Of a stretch of DNA of 34,711 nt, positions 8,071-15,120 are shown in pieces. The position numbers and the translations under genes are program-made. The stretch spans positions 1 through 34,711 of the forward strand of contig CALXRC010000024.1 of assembly GCA_944390865.1 (NCBI GenBank), given 5' to 3'. The first letter of the stretch is position 1. Each line of letters starts with the position of its first letter. Source of the stretch: an uncultured Spirochaetales bacterium. Lineage in GTDB: Bacteria; Spirochaetota; Spirochaetia; Sphaerochaetales; Sphaerochaetaceae. The notes under the pieces are model-generated. The model was not told where the DNA came from. It made no database searches and worked only from the letters and a program-made list of their open reading frames with translations.

Positions 8071-8637
8071 TCAGAAGCTGTAAATGAGCTTCAGCTGCAT
8101 CGGAGAAAGTCCCACCTGATAGCTGATTGTGTCAAAATCGTCCGCAAACTGCATCAGCAGGTCCGCCTTTGCCTCAACACCGATACTCAGCTGCTGGGTG
8201 ACATCCAGCAGCATCGCAACCGATACTGCAAAGTAAGGACCGAAGGAAACCGAGTTGTCTATAAACTGCGCATGCCCTCCTGCTGAAAGCGTGACAGGAA
8301 AGCTCATCACGCCGATTGAAGGAGATAATGTAAGATCAAGTGTGAGCGGCACAGCAGCCATCAGATCATAAGCCTCTATGTCTGATGGGTTGTAGGTGAC
8401 TCCAGTTGTGAATCCTGCCGAGAACCAGTCTGTCACATTCCATCCTGCGGAAAGTTCTGTCCTGAGTCCTACATCAAAATACTCATCAACAGGCACATCT
8501 GCCTTTTCACCATTGCTGACGACAAAACCAGCCAAAGGAATGGCATTTCCCACGCTCATGCTCATATATGGCCCGGCAGCATAAAGGCCGGCTGCACAGT
8601 ACAGCAGAGCTGCAATAACAACAAAGAACTTCTTCAT
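8071..8637 (-). CDS. Small beta-barrel outer-membrane protein
   Basis: A 188-residue exported protein with a clear signal peptide (MKKFFVVIAALLYCAAGLYA, then AG). The mature part alternates polar and hydrophobic residues in about eight strands and ends LKLIYSF, with the C-terminal Phe and aromatic pattern recognised by the BAM machinery. It resembles the small eight-stranded barrels (OmpW/OprF-N/opacity-like) found in spirochaetes, but no specific family is certain. The ATG at 8637 is chosen for GGAGGAAC just upstream and the signal peptide; an upstream in-frame start lacks both. It sits 20 bases after one lipoprotein gene and 18 before the next, so it shares their phase-variable promoter. 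Confidence 0.7.
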   Translation of the reverse strand: MKKFFVVIAALLYCAAGLYAAGPYMSMSVGNAIPLAGFVVSNGEKADVPVDEYFDVGLRTELSAGWNVTDWFSAGFTTGVTYNPSDIEAYDLMAAVPLTLDLTLSPSIGVMSFPVTLSAGGHAQFIDNSVSFGPYFAVSVAMLLDVTQQLSIGVEAKADLLMQFADDFDTISYQVGLSPMQLKLIYSF

Positions 8638-8657
8638 ATAGTTCCTCCATTTTATCG

Positions 8658-9809
8658 TTAGACTGTCACAATCCATGAAGCATCGGTTCCTGATACATCT
8701 TCCAGAAGCTGACCGTCATAGGTATTTGATGAAAACCTGTAAGAACATGATGTCAGTGTACCACTTTTCAGTAGCTGCCCGTCTGAATCGACAGCACTGG
8801 CGAATTTATTGCCGGAGACTTCGATCTTGGCATCAGAGCCATTGCCGAAGCGCACTGCCCTGTCATTCGTATTGGAAATATGATTATTGCGGATCACGAC
8901 TGATCCTGAGAAACTGTCTGTAGAGCTTTGCACCGCAATCGCATTGTGCTCTGTTCCATCAAAGTCAGAATTGATGACCTCAATGCCGTCTCCGCACTGG
9001 ATATACACACCCTGATAGCAGGAACTAAAGCAGCAGGAATCCACTGTGATGTCATTGTATTTGCCAGAGTTGTCAGCTGCCAGCCTTATAGCTGCAACAC
9101 CGCCTCCACTTGTCAGATCACTGTCATTATTTGAAAAGCTGCAGCGAATGAAAGTCACGTCATGAGCTGCCGCATCATTGTAATACCCGAAATTGAACTG
9201 GCTTGACTCACCGGAGAACTTCATATTCTCAAACCAGACTCTATTCAGGTTTACCTGCGAATAATATGAGGTTGTTGTATTGACGCACTCAACCTCTCTT
9301 ACAGCATCATAGTTTCCATCACCGTAGATATGAGTGCTTCTTATGCGGAAGCTGCCAGTAAATACAGCTTCATCACTGGCGAGGAAATGAACGTCATCAA
9401 TATTCCTGATATATGTATAGACGCCTGTGCTTTCCAGCTGATCCACAGGCACTTGTGTCCCGCTGCGGTATGCTGTGACATCATTTTTTGAAGGCCGCAG
9501 CTCAAGAGATCCATAAGTTCCCCGGTCAAAGTACACAAGCTTGCCGCTGATGTCACTGTCAAGAACTGCCTGTGCTGTTTCAGGCGTTGCGACAATGGAA
9601 TCAGGAACAGGTTCCTTTGATATAATCTCTCCTGTCAGATCTCTCACTGTGACTTCATACAGCTGGCCATCTTCGACAACATATGCTGATGTTGTCTTTC
9701 CATAACTGCTGTCAAAGTCGGAAAGTACGGAATCCGTCACTTCCAGAGAGCATGCTGCTAGCATGACAGCAAGAACCAAGGCAGAAAAAACTAATATGAT
9801 CTTTTTCAA
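8658..9809 (-). CDS. Right-handed beta-helix lipoprotein under a poly-G promoter
   Basis: A 383-residue lipoprotein. The signal peptide ends VMLAAC with lipidated Cys20. The mature N-terminus SLEVTDSVLSD is shared with the GLUG lipoprotein downstream. Residues about 80-360 are a pectate-lyase-like parallel beta-helix: repeated short strands such as VHFLASDEAVFTG, DVTFIRCSFSNND, DITVDSCCFSS, IEVINSDFDG, VVIRNNHISN. No catalytic residues of polysaccharide lyases are evident. The start is TTG at 9809, because GGAGG lies six bases before it and the signal peptide begins there. The frame stays open upstream through the G tract to 9926, including an ATG whose own G is the first base of the tract, but no ribosome binding site accompanies it. 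First gene of a three-gene operon. Confidence 0.8.
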   Translation of the reverse strand: MKKIILVFSALVLAVMLAACSLEVTDSVLSDFDSSYGKTTSAYVVEDGQLYEVTVRDLTGEIISKEPVPDSIVATPETAQAVLDSDISGKLVYFDRGTYGSLELRPSKNDVTAYRSGTQVPVDQLESTGVYTYIRNIDDVHFLASDEAVFTGSFRIRSTHIYGDGNYDAVREVECVNTTTSYYSQVNLNRVWFENMKFSGESSQFNFGYYNDAAAHDVTFIRCSFSNNDSDLTSGGGVAAIRLAADNSGKYNDITVDSCCFSSCYQGVYIQCGDGIEVINSDFDGTEHNAIAVQSSTDSFSGSVVIRNNHISNTNDRAVRFGNGSDAKIEVSGNKFASAVDSDGQLLKSGTLTSCSYRFSSNTYDGQLLEDVSGTDASWIVTV

Positions 9810-9834
9810 ACCGTACCTCCTTTTTTCTGAATAA

Positions 9835-9862
9835 AGACTACCCCCCCCCATCAGGATGTCAA
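9835..9862 (-). promoter_or_regulatory. Poly-G (phase-variable) promoter of the 9809-6058 operon
   Basis: Read on the minus strand: -35 TTGACA (9857-9862), seven bases, nine G (9841-9849), then -10 TAGTCT (9835-9840). Spacing is 16 bases, of which nine are the G tract. The predicted start near 9828 leaves a leader of about 18 bases. A change of one G would give 15 or 17 bases. Confidence 0.75.
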
Positions 9863-9897
9863 CACACAGATGAGGAGAAAAAAAGTTTTCAGAACAT

Positions 9898-10581
9898 TCA
9901 GATGCCGTTTCTGCGAATGTCATCAAGCAGGTATGACTTCAATGACAGCATGCTGACCCTGAGGACAGAGACAGCCATCTCACTGTCTCCATGGCTGATT
10001 GCCTCCACCTCTTCCCTGAAATAGTCCAGTATTGACTTCACTTCATCTTCTGTCAGATCTGCTGAAGCATATATGCGTTCAACTCTGGCATAAATTGAGT
10101 TTGCGACAATCTCAAGAACTGAATTGGTGCTTATGTCAGAAAGAAGGGCATGAAAGATCCTGCTGACTTCAACCAGGCCTTCACGTCTTTCTGAATCAGT
10201 GTACGTTCTGACGCGGTTCAGGCAGCCGGAGACCTGACGCAGCCTGTCTCTTCTGTCCGGCAGCTGGCAAAGCTTTCTGACAGCCAGCACTTCAAGCTCT
10301 ACATGAGCATCTATAATGTCCTGAAGCACATTCTCATCAAGCGGATGGCCTTTCAAGTAACTGTCCAGATCAGAGGGACAGACTATTGTCTTCTTTCCCT
10401 GAGCAACCTTCACCAGCCCTTTTGCCTCAAGCATCTTCACAGCCTCACGCACAACACGCTGCGACGAATTGTAAAAACTGCTCATCTCTGAAAGGCTGGG
10501 CAGAGCATCCCCGGCTTTTAGTTTCTCATCACGGATTTTCTGTTCCAATGCCGAAGCGATAAGGAATGATTTTGACGGCAT
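9898..10581 (-). CDS. GntR/FadR-family transcriptional regulator
   Basis: A 227-residue regulator. The winged helix occupies about residues 5-68: IASALEQKIRDEKLKAGDALPSL, then the recognition region SSFYNSSQRVVREAVKML and the wing GLVKVAQGKKTIV. Residues 85-220 are the helical FCD-type effector domain, with the family pattern of an acidic/His helix array (IIDAHVELEVLAVRKL, FHALLSDIS, RVERI). FCD domains normally bind a carboxylated metabolite, sometimes with a metal; the ligand here is unknown. GGGAGGG lies before the ATG. Its position inside a block of surface lipoprotein genes and its own poly-G promoter suggest that it controls those genes and is itself switched. No obvious terminator separates it from the next lipoprotein gene, so read-through is possible. 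Confidence 0.87.
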   Translation of the reverse strand: MPSKSFLIASALEQKIRDEKLKAGDALPSLSEMSSFYNSSQRVVREAVKMLEAKGLVKVAQGKKTIVCPSDLDSYLKGHPLDENVLQDIIDAHVELEVLAVRKLCQLPDRRDRLRQVSGCLNRVRTYTDSERREGLVEVSRIFHALLSDISTNSVLEIVANSIYARVERIYASADLTEDEVKSILDYFREEVEAISHGDSEMAVSVLRVSMLSLKSYLLDDIRRNGI

Positions 10582-10625
10582 GAACCCTCCCTGTTAAGCA
10601 AATCCCCGGTAATTGCTTATTGCTC

Positions 10626-10637
10626 AGTCAGTTGACT
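10626..10637. promoter_or_regulatory. Palindrome in the GntR leader, possible operator
   Basis: AGTCAGTTGACT is a palindrome with five-base arms around GT. It lies directly after the predicted transcription start (about 10639) of the GntR gene, a usual place for autoregulation. It does not match the FadR consensus closely. Confidence 0.3.
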
Positions 10638-10645
10638 TGAAAGTG

Positions 10646-10676
10646 ATTCTACCCCCCCCCACCTGGTATGCGTCAA
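10646..10676 (-). promoter_or_regulatory. Poly-G (phase-variable) promoter of the GntR gene
   Basis: Read on the minus strand: -35 TTGACG (10671-10676), ten bases, nine G (10652-10660), then -10 TAGAAT (10646-10651), the best -10 of the four. Spacing is 19 bases, longer than optimal; loss of two G would give 17. The leader would be about 58 bases. Confidence 0.7.
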
Positions 10677-10772
10677 GCAATTTCCTAAAGAAAAATATGC
10701 AACTTTTGTAATATACATAAATATAACAAAATCGGTAATACTTTTTCAGCTGTTTGTGCAAATACTTCACAC
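10677..10772. other. AT-rich spacer upstream of the GntR promoter
   Basis: This part of the 359-base gap between two minus-strand genes is very AT-rich (for example the run around 10690-10735) and has no credible reading frame. Lying upstream of the -35 box, it could act as an UP-element-like region. No RNA gene or repeat is recognised. Confidence 0.3.
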
Positions 10773-10940
10773 TCAGCGATATTCCAGAGGTGAATCAAAC
10801 CATCCGCTGTATGTCAGCAGAATAAGCTGCAGCGCAGGAGTACCCTGCTTCTTCAAAGACAAGATATCATTCCGCCTGATCCCCTTGCGGGCGTGCTTAT
10901 TTGGGGTTCCCACAGAGGACCAGACGGGTAAAAACCATTT
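10773..10940 (-). other. Open 55-codon frame directly after a lipoprotein stop codon
   Basis: After the TAA of the lipoprotein gene (10941-10943) the same minus-strand frame stays open for 55 codons to a TGA at 10773-10775. It encodes a basic stretch (KHARKGIRRND) followed by a hydrophobic one (LQLILLTYSGW). The opposite strand is open over the same span. There is no ribosome binding site or good start. It may be a dispersed repeat, a lost C-terminal extension or chance. The stretch is GC-richer than the AT-rich spacer next to it. Confidence 0.25.
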
Positions 10941-10944
10941 TTAC
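10928..10944 (-). terminator. AT-rich hairpin at the end of the 13598-10941 operon
   Basis: GTAAAAACCATTTTTAC forms a seven-base-pair hairpin with a three-base loop overlapping the stop codon. Its T run is inside the stem and no further T run follows, so it is at best a weak terminator. Confidence 0.3.
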
Positions 10945-12653
10945 TCAACGGATCCGGCAGTCCAGACAACCTGGTCTCCGACTATTGTGCCGTCTCCAAG
11001 TCCGGTTATCTCATGACCGGCATTCACACCTTCAGCGTAAACAGAAATGCTGTCAGTAATGTTCCTGAACTCTACTTCCGATGAATCATAAGAGCCATTA
11101 TTGCTGTACATGATTCCTACATTGCTGATCCACACAGCTGTTCCGAATACAGGGTTGTCAATTACCAGACGCGATGAGTTTGCGACAGAAACATTGACTT
11201 TCAGGCTGTTTGTTACTTCAACATTCTGAATCAGGCAGTTGCCTGTTCCATGAAAGTTGAGGCCTGCAATCTTGGCTGTACCCTCATCTGTGTCTGTGAC
11301 AAATCTCATATCTGTCAGACTTACGTTTGTGACCTCATCCTTTGTCCCCTGATCTGAGACTTTCAGGATATTGAGAGTAGACTGTGCATCATTGGCATAC
11401 CTGACAGTGAACCCCTCCATTGCGACATCGCTTGCGATGACTCTGATAAGAGACTGGCCATATATGCTGTCAGATGCGTAATTCAGGCTGAGGACAATGT
11501 CAGGATCTGCCGCATACAGGTTTGATGAATCATTGGCATATACAAGCACACCGTCAGTGACTTCAATATCTTTCATGATCATGCCCTGATCAAATACCGA
11601 ATCAGCAGCGAAGAAAGCTCTCAGGCTCGCAGCATCATCAATGTCCGCATATATTTCTCCATCAATGACTCTGAAGCCCTTCACCTGCTGCTGGACGCGG
11701 GCATTGTTGTTCTCAGCGGAGAGAGACAGACACTTATCTTCTGTCCAGATGCTATCATCAGCAGAGTTTCCGTCATCAATGATGGCGAAGTCTTCTGCGT
11801 TGTCGCCTTCAAACTTATTGCCCTTGAATGTCACATCAGCGTTGTCGCAGACAACCCAGCCTCTTGTTCCGCTGATGGTGCTGTTCTCTACTCTACCGGC
11901 TGTTTCAACATACATTGGCTGGCGGACATCTGTGAATGTACATCCGCTTATTAGCCAAGCAGAAGAACCTGTTCCGGAACCAGATGTCACACCTCTGAGC
12001 GTATTGTCGTTGCCGCTCTCAGGAGAGCTGACCATGGTATAGTTGCCTGTAAATGAAGTGTCAATGATCTGGAATCCGGAAGCTGTTGCATTGATGAATG
12101 ATACTGTGACATTTCCTGTCGGCTTATACTCCAGGGCTGCATTCCTGATCACAACATCTGCAGCAGAGATTCCGATCATGTTGACGGTACCTGTAAGCTC
12201 TGCCGAAAGGATGTGGCCGCCGAAATCAATTTCCAGACCTTCTTTTGCAATTGTGAGCGTATTTGTCAGAGTGATATCAGCAGCTACATAGACATAATCA
12301 GCTGTGCTTTCAGCTGCCACAGCCGCCCTGAGCTCGCCTTCGGTGTCAATGACATTCTCCTCTGAATCGAGAACCAGGACATCAAGAGTATATGTCACAC
12401 CATTAAATTCATATTCAAATGTGTGCACTCCTGCCTCTGTCGGAATCTCAAATTCAACCTGCTGCTCAGATCCATCTGAGCCGGCAAGAATGGCTGTGAA
12501 CATCTGGCCTGACTCAGAGGCCTTAACAACATAGCCCTGCTCATATACAAGGGTGTAGGTCACAGCTTCAGCAGGCGGATCCACATCATTGCTGCATGAA
12601 GAGAAAGCAGCAAGTGTGAAAATACATAACAATGCAATCAGTGCCTTTTTCAT
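10941..12653 (-). CDS. Large beta-helix lipoprotein, second gene of a poly-G operon
   Basis: A 570-residue lipoprotein. The signal peptide ends LAAFSSC with lipidated Cys20, followed by a short flexible linker (SNDVDPPAEA). About 30-95 is an Ig-like beta domain. From about 105 (VIDTEGELRAAVA) it becomes a right-handed beta-helix with repeated strands such as GLEIDFGGHILSAELTG, VVIRNAALEY, FQIIDTSFTGNY, WLISGCTFTDV, ADVTFKGNKFEG and, in a second array, DVAMEGFTVRYAND and CLIQNVEVTNS. No enzyme active site is recognised. The ATG at 12653 follows GGGAGG by ten bases and begins the signal peptide; a TTG at 12671 in the same frame is less likely. Only 18 bases separate it from the upstream lipoprotein stop, so both share the promoter at 13634-13660. 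Possible surface adhesin or glycan-binding protein. Confidence 0.78.
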   Translation of the reverse strand: MKKALIALLCIFTLAAFSSCSNDVDPPAEAVTYTLVYEQGYVVKASESGQMFTAILAGSDGSEQQVEFEIPTEAGVHTFEYEFNGVTYTLDVLVLDSEENVIDTEGELRAAVAAESTADYVYVAADITLTNTLTIAKEGLEIDFGGHILSAELTGTVNMIGISAADVVIRNAALEYKPTGNVTVSFINATASGFQIIDTSFTGNYTMVSSPESGNDNTLRGVTSGSGTGSSAWLISGCTFTDVRQPMYVETAGRVENSTISGTRGWVVCDNADVTFKGNKFEGDNAEDFAIIDDGNSADDSIWTEDKCLSLSAENNNARVQQQVKGFRVIDGEIYADIDDAASLRAFFAADSVFDQGMIMKDIEVTDGVLVYANDSSNLYAADPDIVLSLNYASDSIYGQSLIRVIASDVAMEGFTVRYANDAQSTLNILKVSDQGTKDEVTNVSLTDMRFVTDTDEGTAKIAGLNFHGTGNCLIQNVEVTNSLKVNVSVANSSRLVIDNPVFGTAVWISNVGIMYSNNGSYDSSEVEFRNITDSISVYAEGVNAGHEITGLGDGTIVGDQVVWTAGSVE

Positions 12654-12671
12654 TTTCTCATGACCTCCCAA

Positions 12672-13598
12672 TCATAGCGCTGTGTATATGACACGTCTGT
12701 CTTCGTACTCTGTCTTGATGATCTCAGGCTCACCGAAATTTGATGCTACGCTGGAAGCATCAAGGGACCAGAGGCTGTCATTCTGAGGATCATTTGCATC
12801 ATACGTGACTGTGAATGTGGCTCCTGCCGCAAAGCTGTTGCCGGAGAAGACTGCCTCAGAGACATCGACCGTGACAGGGTTCCATCCTGTAAGCCTTGAA
12901 CCGATGATCTGGAAGTCAGTACCGTCAAGGAAAGTATTATCTGTAACAGCAATAGCTCCAGATACGCCGTTGCAGATCACAAGGCTTGACTCATCCTCAA
13001 ACACGGAGTTCTTTACTGTGACAGCATCGATTGTCCACTCTGCACCCTCGACATTGTACTCGCCGATATATGTCATTGCAGAATCGACAAAGGTACATGA
13101 GTCGATGATCAGATTGTTTCCAAGGGCCTCAATTGCCTTGTTCTGGCTGCCTCTCTCACCGATTCTGAGTCCGGCAAGGACAACATTGTCGCCGGTGACA
13201 GTGATCATGTTCTGGGTTACATAGGCACCGTTCGGGATCGAATCAGATGAGTAAACGTAAACATCTTCAGCATCATCTGCTGCAACAATTGCGACATTGT
13301 CCTCATTGATCAGGAACATCCAGCCAGCAACACCGTTGAACTCATCTGCAGAGGCGCTGTCTTTCATATTGTAGTAGCCTTCCGAAAGTACAATCTTTGT
13401 GTCAGGCACAAGATTGTTCAGGGCATCAGCAAGCTCTGATGCCGTTGATACTGGCACTATATTGGTGTAGTCAGAATCAGGATAGATTTCAGAAAGCGGT
13501 GTTTCTGAAACAGCTTCAGGATCAGGATTCGAACTGTCGCAGGCTGCAAGTGAGATTAACAGCACCAGTGACAGAAGAATCACTCCTATTTTCCTCAT
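12672..13598 (-). CDS. Beta-helix lipoprotein under a poly-G promoter
   Basis: A 308-residue lipoprotein. The signal peptide ends LISLAAC with lipidated Cys20, then an acidic linker (DSSNPDPEAVSET). The segment STASELADALNNLVPDTKIVLSEGYY (51-76) is the typical entry into a pectate-lyase-like/chondroitinase-B-like beta-helix. Later rungs include DNVVLAGLRIGE, NLIIDSCTFVDS, AVTVKNSVFEDE and AIAVTDNTFLDG. The sequence stays degenerate at the positions where lyases carry catalytic Lys/Arg, so a binding or structural role is more likely; this is inference. GGAGGAAGTT precedes the ATG. It is the first gene of a two-gene operon with the 570-residue lipoprotein. The close rung composition suggests that the two arose by duplication of one fold. 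Confidence 0.8.
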   Translation of the reverse strand: MRKIGVILLSLVLLISLAACDSSNPDPEAVSETPLSEIYPDSDYTNIVPVSTASELADALNNLVPDTKIVLSEGYYNMKDSASADEFNGVAGWMFLINEDNVAIVAADDAEDVYVYSSDSIPNGAYVTQNMITVTGDNVVLAGLRIGERGSQNKAIEALGNNLIIDSCTFVDSAMTYIGEYNVEGAEWTIDAVTVKNSVFEDESSLVICNGVSGAIAVTDNTFLDGTDFQIIGSRLTGWNPVTVDVSEAVFSGNSFAAGATFTVTYDANDPQNDSLWSLDASSVASNFGEPEIIKTEYEDRRVIYTAL

Positions 13599-13633
13599 AA
13601 CTTCCTCCGTTTTCGTTTTTAAAGTCTATGAAG

Positions 13634-13660
13634 AGACTACCCCCCCCCTCGGCTTGTCAA
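13634..13660 (-). promoter_or_regulatory. Poly-G (phase-variable) promoter of the 13598-10941 operon
   Basis: Read on the minus strand: -35 TTGACA (13655-13660), six bases, nine G (13640-13648), then -10 TAGTCT (13634-13639). Spacing is 15 bases, below the optimum, so the window may show a weak or off state. The leader would be about 29 bases. Confidence 0.75.
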
Positions 13661-13747
13661 GAGGTTATCAGGCGATAATCAAGGTAGTGTGCTGTTCTTT
13701 AAAGTTTTATGCGAATAAAGTAATATTCAGGTCAAGCGCAGAGAACC

Positions 13748-13775
13748 AAAAAATGGCCCCAGGATCCTGGAGCCA
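13748..13775 (-). terminator. Rho-independent terminator of the 14922-13789 gene
   Basis: On the minus strand GGCTCCAGG-ATCCTGGGGCC (13774-13755) forms an eight-base-pair hairpin and is followed by ATTTTTTGG. It separates the lipoprotein gene at 13789 from the next poly-G promoter, so the two units are transcribed independently. Confidence 0.8.
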
Positions 13776-13788
13776 CATCATTACTGCC

Positions 13789-14922
13789 TTATTTTCTGTC
13801 AATGCAGAATACAGGAGAACCCCACATTGCAGGGCGGGCAGCATAGTTGTCAGCCATAAGGTTGTAATCAGAACCTTCAGAGATTGTGTCTATGCCGTAC
13901 CAGTCAATGGCAAGCAGGTATGGGCTGTTTGTATCAAGATTCCTGAAGCTCTGGCCCTCGTCCGGCAATATACCGTTCAGGAACTCGTCGTATCTGGCTT
14001 CGTTCTCTCCCATTGCACCGGTAATGTTCAGATGGATCATCAGAGGGTTTTTCATTTCCCTGAAAACGCCGGCATTAGTGGAGTCCTTGTATGCAACGCC
14101 GTACTTGTCAAGGCGGTCATCAATACATCCTGCCAAGTTGACGGTGTTAGTGAACCTGATAGGTCCGTGTTCTGTTGACATGTGTATGTACACTGCAGGC
14201 CCATTATCTCCTGCATCAATGTCAGCGCCGTCCACGAGAATGTTCTTTCCGCTCTGGAAACCAATACCACTTGCAGAGATTCCGGTTTCCTCCAGCTCTC
14301 CGATGTCATGAACATAAAGGTCATAGATCTCAAGGGCATTTGCATCTTCCATTGTGTCATCTGCATAAATGCAGTATGCGAATACTGCCGTCTTCGCTGT
14401 TCTGGTCAGTTCGATATTCCTTAAGGTAATTGTCTCCTTAACTCTGTGGGTTCCTTCCTTATCGTTTCTTGAGATGAAGATACCGAAAGCTCTTTCATAC
14501 CCTTCCAGTGAAAGAGGAATACCTGCTTCCAGGCTTACATCCGCATCACCGACTATCTCAAGGTTTTCCAGAGTGACACCATCTGCATAGATGTTGACAA
14601 GCCCAACAAATGTGCCGTTCGGATTCGCCGCGTCAAGGCCAAATGGAGCACCATTGTCTCCGGCAGAGAAATCAAGGACAGTGTTAGTGCCGCCTGAGAT
14701 CGTAAGCTTCTTGTCAATTTCAATGATGTCAGGCATGACATATCTTGTATTGGATGCAAGAGTGATTGTCTCGCCTTCTCCCGCCTGACTGATTTGCTCC
14801 AGCAGCGCCGATCCGTCAACAGGCTGCAGCGGCTCGGGCAAAATCTCATTCGGATTATCTTCGCAGGATACAAAAGCAAAGATCATGAGCAGGCAGAGTG
14901 AAATCATCATCAGTTTTTTCAT
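13789..14922 (-). CDS. Beta-helix lipoprotein under a poly-G promoter (monocistronic)
   Basis: A 377-residue lipoprotein. The signal peptide ends IFAFVSC with lipidated Cys20, then a Pro/Glu-rich linker. SALLEQISQAGEGETITLASNTRY (38-61) and KLTISGGTNTVLDFS (72-86) are the standard beginning of a right-handed beta-helix. Rungs continue through GVTLENLEIVGDADV, TITLRNIELTR, LEIYDLYVHDIG and NILVDGADIDAGDN. The last 130 residues are less repetitive (REMKNPLMIHLNITG, LLAIDWYGIDTI) and may form a cap or separate domain. No catalytic motif is recognised. AGGAGG precedes the ATG. The gene has its own poly-G promoter and its own terminator, so it can vary independently of its neighbours. Confidence 0.8.
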   Translation of the reverse strand: MKKLMMISLCLLMIFAFVSCEDNPNEILPEPLQPVDGSALLEQISQAGEGETITLASNTRYVMPDIIEIDKKLTISGGTNTVLDFSAGDNGAPFGLDAANPNGTFVGLVNIYADGVTLENLEIVGDADVSLEAGIPLSLEGYERAFGIFISRNDKEGTHRVKETITLRNIELTRTAKTAVFAYCIYADDTMEDANALEIYDLYVHDIGELEETGISASGIGFQSGKNILVDGADIDAGDNGPAVYIHMSTEHGPIRFTNTVNLAGCIDDRLDKYGVAYKDSTNAGVFREMKNPLMIHLNITGAMGENEARYDEFLNGILPDEGQSFRNLDTNSPYLLAIDWYGIDTISEGSDYNLMADNYAARPAMWGSPVFCIDRK

Positions 14923-14951
14923 AGTCCCCTCCTGATAAATTTGTCATAATC

Positions 14952-14979
14952 AGGCTACCCCCCCCCCACGACCTGTCAA
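14952..14979 (-). promoter_or_regulatory. Poly-G (phase-variable) promoter of the 14922-13789 gene
   Basis: Read on the minus strand: -35 TTGACA (14974-14979), six bases, ten G (14958-14967), then -10 TAGCCT (14952-14957). Spacing is 16 bases. The leader would be about 22 bases. It is the longest of the four G tracts. Confidence 0.75.
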
Positions 14980-15056
14980 GCAGTTTTTTTCAGAATAAAC
15001 ATTTTCATCTTTTTGCGAAAAAGCTCACCATCAGGCTGATGAAAAATGCAGAGCAC

Positions 15057-15090
15057 ACAAAAGAGGATGCCTCCTTTCAGAAGCATCCTC
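15057..15090 (-). terminator. Rho-independent terminator of the aldolase-transporter operon
   Basis: On the minus strand GAGGATGC (15090-15083) and GCATCCTC (15070-15063) form an eight-base-pair stem followed by TTTTGTG. It lies 31 bases after the transporter stop codon. Confidence 0.75.
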
Positions 15091-15120
15091 AGGTAACAGT
15101 CGGGAATACCTATGACTTTT

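Noticed and set aside
9810..9926. G tract as a coding, translational phase-variation site in the main annotation
   Set aside because: The TTG at 9809 has the ribosome binding site, and the same tract sits between -35 and -10 boxes as in three other promoters, where no in-frame extension exists. It is kept only as a secondary finding.
12043..12291. Plus-strand open frame opposite the 570-residue lipoprotein
   Set aside because: It is antisense to the beta-helix rungs and is explained by the low stop frequency in that frame.
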